Of a stretch of DNA of 64,000 nt, positions 35,593 through 43,238 are shown one piece after another. Numbering within the stretch: the stretch's first letter is position 1; the number at the start of each line of letters is the position of its first letter. The stretch is from positions 372,001 to 436,000 of the forward strand of contig NZ_JACHVP010000003.1 of assembly GCF_014190775.1 (NCBI RefSeq), read 5' to 3'. The notes below the pieces were generated by a model. The model saw only the letters and a list, made by a program, of their open reading frames with translations. It was not told the DNA's origin and searched no databases. A program made the translations under genes and the position numbers. This DNA is from Leifsonia aquatica (GTDB lineage: Bacteria; Actinomycetota; Actinomycetes; Actinomycetales; Microbacteriaceae).

Positions 35593-35895
35593 ATGCTCGG
35601 TCTCACGTTCGACAAGATCGTCGTCGTGGGCGTCATCGCCGCCTTCGTCGTCGGGCCAACGCGCCTTCCCGGATACGCCGCCTCCCTCGCCGCCTTCGTG
35701 CGCCGATTGCGACAGACGGCGGCCGGTTTGAAAGCGCGCGTCGACGACGAGATCGGCGAGGAGATCGACTGGCAGAAGCTCGATCCGCGCCGGTTCGACC
35801 CGAGGTCCATCGTGCGCAGCGCCCTGCTGGACGACCTCCCCGCTTCCGCGGACCGAGCCGAGACCGGGGCCGACCCGGGAGAGGAACCACGATGA
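35593..35895 (+). CDS. tatB: TatB-type translocase subunit
   Basis: This 100-residue protein has an N-terminal helix (KIVVVGVIAAFVVGPTRLPG) with the GP hinge of TatB, then an amphipathic helix and an acidic tail. It should form the substrate-recognition site with TatC. TACGGT lies 7 bases before the ATG, so the transcript is probably leaderless. The ATGA overlap with the oxidoreductase gene couples it to that operon. Confidence 0.85.
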   Translation: MLGLTFDKIVVVGVIAAFVVGPTRLPGYAASLAAFVRRLRQTAAGLKARVDDEIGEEIDWQKLDPRRFDPRSIVRSALLDDLPASADRAETGADPGEEPR

Positions 35896-36905
35896 CGTTC
35901 ACGGTGGCCGTGCTCGGTACGGGCGCGTTCGCGAGGGAGCACCTCCTGGCGCTGCGAGGGATACCCGACGTGCGTGTGAGCCACGTCGCCGGGTCGAGCC
36001 TGGAGCGGGCGACCGAGCTCGCCGCCCTGGTGCCCGGGGCGCGAGCGACCACCGACCTCGCCGCCGTCGTCTCGCATCCGGAGGTGGACGGGGTCGATGT
36101 GTGCAACGCGACGCCCGACCACGCAGCGTGGACGATCGCCGCCGGGCGCGCGGGCAAGCATGTGCACGTGGACAAGCCCGCCACCCTGACCGTCGAGGCG
36201 TTCGACGAGATGGTCGCCGCCACCGAGGGGCGCGGACGCACCCTCATGGTCGGCCAGACCGTGCGGTTCCAGCCGGCGGTCGCCGAACTGCAGGCGCGGG
36301 CCGCCGCCGGCGCGATCGGCGACCCGCGCCTGCTGCACATCACCTGGTACACCGGGCACGTGTGGCCGGGAGGCTGGCGCGGCTGGCAGCTCGACACCGG
36401 GAAGTCGGGCGGTCATCCCGTGCACAACGGCACGCACGCGCTCGACCTCGCAGTCTGGCTGATGGGATCGGAGCCGGTCGAGGTGTTCGGCCGGGACTTC
36501 CCGACCTTCGCCGCCGAGATGCCGATGCCCGACAGCTTCCAGCTGCTGGTGCGCTTCGCGAACGGCGCGCTGGCCACGATCGAGCTCTGCTACGCGCTCA
36601 CCCAGCCGGGACGGTTCCTGCGCCGGGTGCTGCTCGCCGGCACGGAGGGAACGCTGCTCCACGACACCGACGCGGAGCCCGGGCTCGCATCGCCCCGGCA
36701 CAGCGCGCCCCCGGCGTCTCTCGACGGCGCGCTCGCCGATCAGCTCGCGCACTGGGTGCGGGCCGCCCAGGGGAGGGAACCGATGATCGTCACCACGGAG
36801 CAGGCACGGGCTGCGCTCGCCACCGCCGTCGCCGCCCAGCGCTCGCTGCGCACAGGGCGTCCGATCGCCGTCGAGTCCGCTCCGGTCGGGGTGGGCGCCC
36901 GATGA
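35892..36905 (+). CDS. Gfo/Idh/MocA-family oxidoreductase, possible NanOx-like
   Basis: This 337-residue NAD(P)-dependent oxidoreductase has a Rossmann start (VAVLGTGAFA), the VDKPATL lysine motif and a substrate domain containing HNGTHALDLAVWLMG. Gfo/Idh/MocA enzymes act on sugars. In R. gnavus (NanOx) and E. coli (YjhC) a member converts 2,7-anhydro-Neu5Ac to Neu5Ac. Position next to the shared operator supports a sialic-acid role here, but this is inference. It overlaps tatB and the next gene by ATGA. Confidence 0.87.
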   Translation: MTFTVAVLGTGAFAREHLLALRGIPDVRVSHVAGSSLERATELAALVPGARATTDLAAVVSHPEVDGVDVCNATPDHAAWTIAAGRAGKHVHVDKPATLTVEAFDEMVAATEGRGRTLMVGQTVRFQPAVAELQARAAAGAIGDPRLLHITWYTGHVWPGGWRGWQLDTGKSGGHPVHNGTHALDLAVWLMGSEPVEVFGRDFPTFAAEMPMPDSFQLLVRFANGALATIELCYALTQPGRFLRRVLLAGTEGTLLHDTDAEPGLASPRHSAPPASLDGALADQLAHWVRAAQGREPMIVTTEQARAALATAVAAQRSLRTGRPIAVESAPVGVGAR

Positions 36906-37945
36906 CGGCGCTGCGGGTCGCCTTCGCGAGCGGTGTGCGCCACGCGGGTTCCTACCTGGACGAGCTGCGCCGGGATCCCCGGGTCGAGATCGTCGGCGTG
37001 GCCGAGGAGGCGGACGCCCCCGCGTGGATGCACGCCGACGGGCGCCGCGCGGCCGCCGACGCCGGCGTGCCCTGGCTGGAAGACATCCGCTCGGCCTCCG
37101 ACCCGGACCGCGTCGACCTGACCGTGGTGTGCAGCGAGCCGACCCGGCACGCGCGGCTCGCCGCGGACGCCATGTCGGCCGGGGTGCACGTGCTGGTCGA
37201 CAAACCGGTCGCGACGACGCTCGCCGACGTGGACGCCCTCCTCGACCTGGACCGCTTCACGCCAGGGACGGTCTCGGTCGTCAACCGGACGCACGCGGCC
37301 GCGCTCCGCCGCACCCGGGCGTGGATCGACGCCGGCCACCTCGGGCTGCCTCGCCACGTCGACGCGGAGTTCCTCGCGAGCGGCGCCTTCTTCGCCCGTT
37401 CCGTGGAGCGTCCCGAGCTGGTGGTCGACCCGGCGCTGAGCGGCGGAGGCGAGATCCTGAACTTCCTGGGCTACTGCGCCGATGCCGTCCTGCACCTGAC
37501 CGGACTGGAGGTCGAGAGCGTCTACGCGATGTCCGGCGCCCTGTTCGCGGCCGGGCATGCCGAGCACGGCGTCGAGGACACGGCCGTCGTGTCGCTCGGG
37601 CTGTCGAACGGGGTCACGGCGACGCTGACCGTCGGCCGCATCCCCTTCGCCCCCGGGCTCGGGCCCACGAGCAGCTCGGTGCGCGTGCTCGGCTCGCACG
37701 GTCATGCGACCGCCGACGACGACCAACCGGCGGTGCTGCGGTTCGGCGCGGAGGGCCTCGCCGCGCATCCGATCGGCGGTGGCGGCGGCGTGGCCCCCGT
37801 GCGCGCCTGGCTGACGCACGTCGTCGACCGGCTGATCGCGGGGGCCGCCCCCGACTACGGTCTGGCCGAGGCGCGCGCCTCGCTCGCCGTCATCGACGCC
37901 GCCTACCGATCGATCGCCGCCGGAGACGCCGTCCGTCCCGGCTGA
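36902..37945 (+). CDS. Gfo/Idh/MocA-family oxidoreductase (second)
   Basis: This 347-residue NAD(P)-dependent oxidoreductase has VAFASGVRHAG in the Rossmann position, an unusual loop without GxGxxG, then VDKPVATTLAD with the conserved Lys and a C-terminal domain. It shares the fold but little sequence with the gene before it. It is translationally coupled to it, so the two may act on the same or successive sugar intermediates. The weak nucleotide-binding loop makes catalytic activity less certain. Confidence 0.83.
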   Translation: MTALRVAFASGVRHAGSYLDELRRDPRVEIVGVAEEADAPAWMHADGRRAAADAGVPWLEDIRSASDPDRVDLTVVCSEPTRHARLAADAMSAGVHVLVDKPVATTLADVDALLDLDRFTPGTVSVVNRTHAAALRRTRAWIDAGHLGLPRHVDAEFLASGAFFARSVERPELVVDPALSGGGEILNFLGYCADAVLHLTGLEVESVYAMSGALFAAGHAEHGVEDTAVVSLGLSNGVTATLTVGRIPFAPGLGPTSSSVRVLGSHGHATADDDQPAVLRFGAEGLAAHPIGGGGGVAPVRAWLTHVVDRLIAGAAPDYGLAEARASLAVIDAAYRSIAAGDAVRPG

Positions 37946-37950
37946 CTCCG

Positions 37951-37982
37951 CCCGAACCGACCCTGGCCCGAACCGACCCTGG
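37951..37982 (+). repeat. 16-bp tandem duplication
   Basis: The unit CCCGAACCGACCCTGG occurs twice without change (37951-37966 and 37967-37982) between the second oxidoreductase and the esterase. The second copy supplies the first G bases of the esterase GGAG. It looks like a recent slippage duplication. Confidence 0.85.
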
Positions 37983-37988
37983 AGACCC

Positions 37989-38945
37989 GTGTTCACCGAC
38001 CTCCCCGAGTCCGCGCTGCGCGACTACCGCAGCGCGGTCGCCGATCCGCCCGACTTCGACGCGTTCTGGGAGCGCACGCTCGCCGAGAGTCGTCGGCATC
38101 CCCTCCTGACGCGTCTGGAGCCCGTCGACACGGGGCTGACGACACTCGACGTCTACGATGTGCGGTTCGGTGGCTACGCGGGGGAGGAGGTCGCCGCCTG
38201 GCTGCGCGTCCCGCGGGGCGCCGACGGGCCGCTGGCGGCGGTGGTGCAGTTCCACGGCTACGGGCGAGGCCGAGGGGACGCGGTCGAGAACCTCCTCTGG
38301 GCGTCCGCCGGCTACGCCCACCTCGAGCTGGACACGCGCGGCCAGGGCTGGAGCGGCTCGCGCGGCGTCACGCCCGACTCCGGACCGGGCGCGGGACAGG
38401 TGCCGGGCTTCCTCACCCGTGGCATCGACCATCCCGAGACCTACTACTACCGCCGGGTGTTCGCCGACGCGGTGCGTGCGGTCGAGGTCGTCCGAGCTCT
38501 CGACATGGTGGATTCGGACCGCGTCTCCGTCTTCGGCGTCAGCCAGGGCGGCGGCATCGCGCTCGCCGTGGCCGGCCTGGTCCCTGGCCTCGCGCGGGTG
38601 GCGGCGCGCGTGCCCTTCCTCTGCGACATCCCGCGCGGCATCGTCGCCTCCGACCGCACGCCGTTCCGCGAGATCACCGATCATCTGGCCCATTACCGCG
38701 ATCGCACGGACGACGTGCTGCGCACGCTCTCGTATTTCGACGGGGTGAACTTCGCCGCCCGCGCGAGCGCGCCCGCAACCTTCACGGTCGCGCTGATGGA
38801 TCCGATCTGCCCGCCGTCGACCGTCTACGCCGCCTACAACGCGTACGCCGGTCCCAAGACCCTGCACACCTGGCGCTACAACGGCCACGAGGGCGGGGGG
38901 ATCGACGACGACCTGCTGACGCTGCGCGCGCTCAGCGGGACGTGA
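37989..38945 (+). CDS. CE7-type acetylxylan esterase / deacetylase
   Basis: This 318-residue alpha/beta hydrolase begins with FTDLPESALRDYRS and has the CE7 landmarks: RGQGWSGS, GVSQGGG nucleophile elbow, the Asp in DPICPPS, and a late His in NGHEGG. The family removes acetyl groups from xylan or cephalosporin C. In this operon, O-acetyl sialic acids or glycans are a possible substrate; this is an inference from context. The GTG start follows GGAGACCC. A terminator follows. Confidence 0.88.
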   Translation: MFTDLPESALRDYRSAVADPPDFDAFWERTLAESRRHPLLTRLEPVDTGLTTLDVYDVRFGGYAGEEVAAWLRVPRGADGPLAAVVQFHGYGRGRGDAVENLLWASAGYAHLELDTRGQGWSGSRGVTPDSGPGAGQVPGFLTRGIDHPETYYYRRVFADAVRAVEVVRALDMVDSDRVSVFGVSQGGGIALAVAGLVPGLARVAARVPFLCDIPRGIVASDRTPFREITDHLAHYRDRTDDVLRTLSYFDGVNFAARASAPATFTVALMDPICPPSTVYAAYNAYAGPKTLHTWRYNGHEGGGIDDDLLTLRALSGT

Positions 38946-38953
38946 GCCGGGAG

Positions 38954-38992
38954 GGGCCGGATGAGCACCGGGGGAATGTGCTCATCCGGCCC
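38954..38992 (+). terminator. Terminator of the oxidoreductase-esterase operon
   Basis: A 15-bp perfect stem (38954-38968 with 38978-38992) and 9-base loop lie just after the esterase stop. The following 185 bp to 39177 holds no ORF or clear element. Confidence 0.75.
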
Positions 38993-39177
38993 GATGCGCG
39001 AGCTTCCCGAAGCCGCGCATCCTCGCGGCCCTGGCAGCCGCGATCCGGAACATCCGGAGAGCTGCAAGTCTTGAGCATTCCCGGGTGGGGCCGGGTGGCA
39101 CCCACCGCCATTTGGGCGGCGATCAGGTCGGAATTGCGACGTCGGAGCCTCCCGTTAGGGGGACAAAAGGCCCGGCC

Positions 39178-39507
39178 TCAGTCCCGTTCGAACACCTCTT
39201 TCGCCATCGTCATGGCCGACATCGCCTTGGGCCAGCCGGCGTAGAACGCGAGATGGGTGATCGCCTCGATCAGCTCCTCCTGCGTCGCACCGTTGTCGCG
39301 GGCGAACGCGAGGTGGAAGCGGAGCTGCTCGACGTTGCCGCCGGCCAGGAGGGCCGCCACCGTCACCAGGCTGCGGTCGCGCTTCGAGAGCTCGGGACGC
39401 TCCCAGACCTCGTCGAAGAGCACGCGGTCCGTGTAGTGGACGAGGCCGGGGGCGAAATCGCCGAACGCCTGCTGTCCGCCGGTCCAGCCGGTCGTCTCGT
39501 CGCTCAC
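39178..39507 (-). CDS. Carboxymuconolactone decarboxylase (CMD) family protein
   Basis: This 109-residue helical protein has the CMD/AhpD-like region ERPELSKRDRSLVTVAALLA and GGNVEQLRFHLAFARDNGA. It lacks the CxxC of AhpD, so a CMD-type or binding role is likely. The GTG start overlaps the cupin stop by GTGA. It is the last gene of the alcohol dehydrogenase/cupin operon. Confidence 0.85.
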   Translation of the reverse strand: MSDETTGWTGGQQAFGDFAPGLVHYTDRVLFDEVWERPELSKRDRSLVTVAALLAGGNVEQLRFHLAFARDNGATQEELIEAITHLAFYAGWPKAMSAMTMAKEVFERD

Positions 39508-39911
39508 GCGCGGCGCCCCTCGTACTCGGCGTCGGTGATGTGCTCTTTCCACGTGGTGGTCGCGGCGGGGTCGTCCGCGGCCTCCAGGATCGCGAGATGC
39601 TGCATGAAGCAGTCCGGTGCGGCGGCGTGCCAGTGGTCCTGACCGGGCGGGGTGTAGAGCGTCTCGCCGGGATGCACCTCGATGACGTTGCCGTCGCGGT
39701 CGCCGAAGCGGGCCACGCCCTCGGTGACCCGCAGGTACTGGCCGCGGGCATGGCTGTGCCAGGCGGTGCGGGCGCCCGGCGCGAAGCGGACGAGCGCGAC
39801 GGTCGTGCGCTGGTCGGCGTCGTGCGGGGCGACGATGCCGTCGACCCAGACGTCGCCGGCGAACTGCTCCGGCGGGTTCTTCGCCGTCGGCGTGCGGGGT
39901 TCGATGTTCAT
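39504..39911 (-). CDS. Cupin-domain protein
   Basis: This 135-residue protein has a single cupin barrel with metal ligands in WHSHARGQYLRV and DHWHAAAP. Such proteins beside CMD genes are often labelled (R)-mandelonitrile lyase-like, but the activity is not evident. It lies 26 bp after the alcohol dehydrogenase gene. Confidence 0.85.
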   Translation of the reverse strand: MNIEPRTPTAKNPPEQFAGDVWVDGIVAPHDADQRTTVALVRFAPGARTAWHSHARGQYLRVTEGVARFGDRDGNVIEVHPGETLYTPPGQDHWHAAAPDCFMQHLAILEAADDPAATTTWKEHITDAEYEGRRA

Positions 39912-39937
39912 GGCGGTTCCTTTCGTGGTGGAGAGGC

Positions 39938-40960
39938 TCAGAAGGTGAGGAGCACTTTCGTCGCGGTCCGTCGATCCATAGCGTCGTACCCTTCGGCCGC
40001 GCGGTCGAGGGGCAGCGTCAGGTCGAAGACGCGGCCCGGGTCGATCTCGCGGTCCCAGATGAGCCGGATGAGGTCGGGGAGGAAGCGCCGGACGGGTGCC
40101 GGGCCGCCGAGCAGGTGCACCTCGGCGAAGAACAGCTCGTCGGCGGGCAGGGCGACGCCGTCGTGGGCGACGCCGACATACCCGACGTGGCCGCCCGGGC
40201 GGGTGGAACGGATCGCCTGCAACAGGGACTCCTGGGTGCCGACGGCCTCGATCACGGAGTGGGCGCCGAGCCCGCCGGTGAGCTCCTTGATCTTCGCCAC
40301 TCCCGCGTCGCCGCGCTCCTCGACGATGTCGGTCGCGCCGAACTCGCGGGCGAGGGCCTGGCGATCCGCATGTCGCGACATCGCGATGACGCGCTCGGCA
40401 CCGAGCTGCCTGGCGGCGAGGACGCCCATGAGGCCGACCGCCCCGTCACCCACCACGACGACGGTCTTGCCCGGGCCGGCCTCGGCGGCGACGGCGGCGA
40501 ACCAGCCCGTCCCCAGCACGTCCGAGGCGGCCAGCAGCGACGGGATGAGGTCGGCGTCGGGCTGTCCGGGCGTCGCCACCAGGGTGCCGTCGGCCAGCGG
40601 GATGCGCGCCTTCTCGGCCTGGGTGCCGATCCCGCCCATCATCACGTTGTGCACGCACCGGGATTGGTACCCGGCGCGGCAGATCTCGCAGGTGTTGTCG
40701 GAGGCGACGAACGACCCGACCACGAAATCGCCGGGCTTCACGGTGGCGACGTCGGCTCCGACCTCCTCGACCACCCCGACGTACTCGTGCCCCATCGGCG
40801 CGTGGTCGGCGTGCTCGGTGCCGCGGTACGGCCAGAGGTCCGACCCGCAGATGCAGGTCGCCGTCAGGCGGATGATCGCGTCGGTCGGCTCCACGATCAC
40901 CGGGTCGGGCCGCTCCGCGACGACGACCTCGCCCGGGGCGTTCATGATGACTCCACGCAC
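39938..40960 (-). CDS. Zinc-dependent alcohol dehydrogenase
   Basis: This 340-residue MDR-family dehydrogenase has the catalytic zinc ligands in CICGSD and GHEYVG, a lobe cysteine cluster (CEICRAGYQSRC) and a VVVVGDGAVGLMG Rossmann loop. It should oxidise alcohols or reduce aldehydes with NAD(P). The GTG at 40960 is chosen because AAAGGAG lies 8 bases upstream. It begins the operon with the cupin and CMD genes, a combination seen in stress- or xenobiotic-linked clusters. Confidence 0.92.
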   Translation of the reverse strand: MRGVIMNAPGEVVVAERPDPVIVEPTDAIIRLTATCICGSDLWPYRGTEHADHAPMGHEYVGVVEEVGADVATVKPGDFVVGSFVASDNTCEICRAGYQSRCVHNVMMGGIGTQAEKARIPLADGTLVATPGQPDADLIPSLLAASDVLGTGWFAAVAAEAGPGKTVVVVGDGAVGLMGVLAARQLGAERVIAMSRHADRQALAREFGATDIVEERGDAGVAKIKELTGGLGAHSVIEAVGTQESLLQAIRSTRPGGHVGYVGVAHDGVALPADELFFAEVHLLGGPAPVRRFLPDLIRLIWDREIDPGRVFDLTLPLDRAAEGYDAMDRRTATKVLLTF

Positions 40961-41073
40961 GGCTGCGCTCCTTTGTTCTCGGGGTGTGCATCCAGTCCAC
41001 CCCGTCCCGAACGCGCGTGGGAGTCCCTGACGAGCCGTGTACTGACAGGGCACCCCTCGCGGGCGTCCACGGC

Positions 41074-41853
41074 TCAGGAGGCCGGCGTCCCCATTTCGAA
41101 CCGCTCCACAAAGCCGGCGATCCGCCGTGCGGCCTCCCGCGGATCGCGGATCATCGTCTCGTGCCGGTGGCCCGGCACCTCGGAGTACCGCGCGTCCGGG
41201 ATGCTGTCCACCACGAACCGGCACCACCGGGGCGGGCACACGTGGTCGTCCGCTCCGCGCAGGACCAGGGTCGGCGCCGCGATCCTGGGGTATGCGAGCT
41301 CGGGGCGGTGGCTCAGCATCGCGTGCGTCTTGCCGCGCAGGTTCGGTCCCGCCCGCAGGTACTCGCGCCCGCCGCGGTAGAGCACGAGCGGGTTCTCACC
41401 CGCGAGGTCGCGGATGAGCCGCCCCAGCTGCGGCCCCAGGCGGCGGGCCCGCCGGTCGACCGTGGGCGCGACCAGGATCAGCAGTTCGACCAGCGCCGGA
41501 TGTCGCGCGGCCAGCTCGGACGCCACCTGCGTCCCCATCGAGTGACCGATGACGACGACAGGTCCGAGCCGCGCGCCGCGGACGAACGCCGCCACGAGGT
41601 CGGCGGTGCGCTCCATCGTCAGGGTGCGCTCCGGTTCGGGAGCCGAACCGTATCCCGGCAGGTCCACGGCGATGACCCGCCCCCGACCGGCGAGGATCTC
41701 GGCCAGGCCGTCGAACACCTTCCTGCCCATCCCGATGCCGTGGAGGAGCAGGAAGACGGTCCGGCCGGCACCTCTCTCTTCTGCCACGAGCGTCGCGCCC
41801 GCGTGCGAGAACGACGTGACGACGGGATCGGCGGTGAGATCGGCGCCGGGCAT
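41074..41853 (-). CDS. Alpha/beta hydrolase
   Basis: This 259-residue hydrolase has HGIGMGRKVF (oxyanion loop), GHSMGT nucleophile elbow, LRGADDHVCP with the acid, and GHRHETM with the His. The family includes esterases and haloperoxidase-like enzymes; no substrate can be named. Its ATG overlaps the stop of the gene before it. Confidence 0.87.
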   Translation of the reverse strand: MPGADLTADPVVTSFSHAGATLVAEERGAGRTVFLLLHGIGMGRKVFDGLAEILAGRGRVIAVDLPGYGSAPEPERTLTMERTADLVAAFVRGARLGPVVVIGHSMGTQVASELAARHPALVELLILVAPTVDRRARRLGPQLGRLIRDLAGENPLVLYRGGREYLRAGPNLRGKTHAMLSHRPELAYPRIAAPTLVLRGADDHVCPPRWCRFVVDSIPDARYSEVPGHRHETMIRDPREAARRIAGFVERFEMGTPAS

Positions 41854-42386
41854 CAGCCCTCGGGACGATCGGTCGACAGGTGATCGAGGAGCTCGTCGAG
41901 GCTCCCGAACGTGAGCGTCTCGACGTCGTCATCGTCGCGCTCGTCGATCTCGACGTCGTCGTAAGCGAGGTGCTCGTCGAGGAGCACGCGGATCACGCTG
42001 TCCGGGAACTGCCGCGGCGCGTCGAAGGAGAGCAGCACCGCGTCGACGAACACCACGACCGACTTCAGGGCGAGGTCGTCGCGCAGGTCCGCCTCCTCGG
42101 CGACGGAAGCGGGTCCGACGGACTCCTCGATCTCCGATACTGCCGCCTCGAGGATCTCGCGCCATGCGGTCGAGGACAGGCTCAGGAAGTGCTCGACCCG
42201 GTCAGCGAGGGGGTCGGCCTCGAGCGAACCGCGATCCTCGATCTCTGGATCGACGTTGACCATCACGTCACCGTCGATCGCAGCGAACCGGACCGGCCCA
42301 TAGACGAAGGAGTCCTCGATCTCGGGAGACGGGATGAGGCCGCGGCGGGCGAGTTCGTCCTTCAGGGAGTCGAGGGATGCGTTCAT
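41853..42386 (-). CDS. Acidic conserved hypothetical protein
   Basis: This 177-residue highly acidic protein (DDVEIDERDDDDVETLTF) has no membrane segments. It has no motif I know. It overlaps the alpha/beta hydrolase gene by ATGA, so they are co-expressed. Start 42386 rather than 42395 is arbitrary; both are ATG. Confidence 0.65.
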   Translation of the reverse strand: MNASLDSLKDELARRGLIPSPEIEDSFVYGPVRFAAIDGDVMVNVDPEIEDRGSLEADPLADRVEHFLSLSSTAWREILEAAVSEIEESVGPASVAEEADLRDDLALKSVVVFVDAVLLSFDAPRQFPDSVIRVLLDEHLAYDDVEIDERDDDDVETLTFGSLDELLDHLSTDRPEG

Positions 42387-42421
42387 GCCGCCCACGCTAC
42401 CGGGATCCGTCGGGCATCAGG

Positions 42422-43150
42422 TCAGGACGCGGACCCGAGACCGCGTCGCAGCGGGATGTAGTGGGTCACGACGGCCTCACGGAAGGCGGCGACATCCCCG
42501 GCTTCGGCAGCGCGCAGCATGTCCCCGTGCGCCCGGGCGGTCTCGTCGAGGTCGGTCGCGGGCGGGAGCCCGAGACGCGGGTACACGACGGTGTTGACCT
42601 CCCAGAACGCGGTGACCAGCTGGCCGACGAGCGCGTTGTCGAGGTGGGCGAGCAGCTCCGAGTGGAAGGCGCGGTCCTCTTCGGCGAAGGGTTCGCCGAG
42701 GCCGCTCTTCTCCTCCATGGTCTCGACGAGCTCGTGGAGGCGGGGGTTGCTGGTGCCGACCATGGCGGCGCAGATCTGCTCGGCCATGGCGAGGTCGAGG
42801 GCTTCGCGCACCTCCACCACCTCGCGCAGCGCGGCGAAGTCGTCCTCCGGCCGGAGCACGCCGCGGAAGACGAGTCCCTCCACCAGCGGGGCGAGAGACA
42901 GCTGGCCCACGTAGGTGCCGTACCCGTGGCGCACCTCGACGATGTCGAGGGCGGCGAGGGTACGCATCGCCTCACGTACGCTGGAACGGCTCACCCCGAG
43001 CTCGGCGCAGAGTTCGGCCTCCGTCGGGAGCAGTTCGCCCGGCTTGAGACGGTGGATGAGGATGTAGTCCTTGATCTGGTCCGTCACCGACGTGCGGCGT
43101 TGACTGGGCGCAGAGGAGAACATTCCGGAGGGTGTGGGCTCAGGCGCCAT
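42422..43150 (-). CDS. GntR-family regulator, FadR type (NanR-like)
   Basis: This 242-residue regulator has a GntR HTH (LLPTEAELCAELGVSRSSVREAMRTL) and an FCD ligand domain with the metal-type Asp/His spacing (EDRAFHSELLAH, ARAHGDML). It is divergent from the sialic-acid importer and close to three GACRTC half-sites (43204-43223). By position it should repress that operon, and the tat/sialidase region that has the same site, until a sialic acid or derivative is present. Confidence 0.9.
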   Translation of the reverse strand: MAPEPTPSGMFSSAPSQRRTSVTDQIKDYILIHRLKPGELLPTEAELCAELGVSRSSVREAMRTLAALDIVEVRHGYGTYVGQLSLAPLVEGLVFRGVLRPEDDFAALREVVEVREALDLAMAEQICAAMVGTSNPRLHELVETMEEKSGLGEPFAEEDRAFHSELLAHLDNALVGQLVTAFWEVNTVVYPRLGLPPATDLDETARAHGDMLRAAEAGDVAAFREAVVTHYIPLRRGLGSAS

Positions 43151-43190
43151 CGTCGACTTGACCTTTCCGCGGGACGTGCATTACGTTCAC

Positions 43191-43223
43191 TATACCCAAG
43201 TAGGACATCAGACGTCCGACATC
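43191..43223 (+). promoter_or_regulatory. Importer promoter with three tandem operator half-sites
   Basis: A TATACC -10 (43191-43196) is followed by GACATC, GACGTC and GACATC at 43204, 43211 and 43218, spaced by exactly 7 bases. The first two make the same 14-base site found at 35552-35565. The sites cover the expected transcription start, so bound repressor would block initiation. I see no clear -35. Confidence 0.7.
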
Positions 43224-43238
43224 ACGAGAGGCACTTCA

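Noticed and set aside
38993-39177. Riboswitch or small RNA in the gap after the esterase terminator
   Set aside because: It has some GC stems but no known aptamer pattern and no clear promoter or T-tract.
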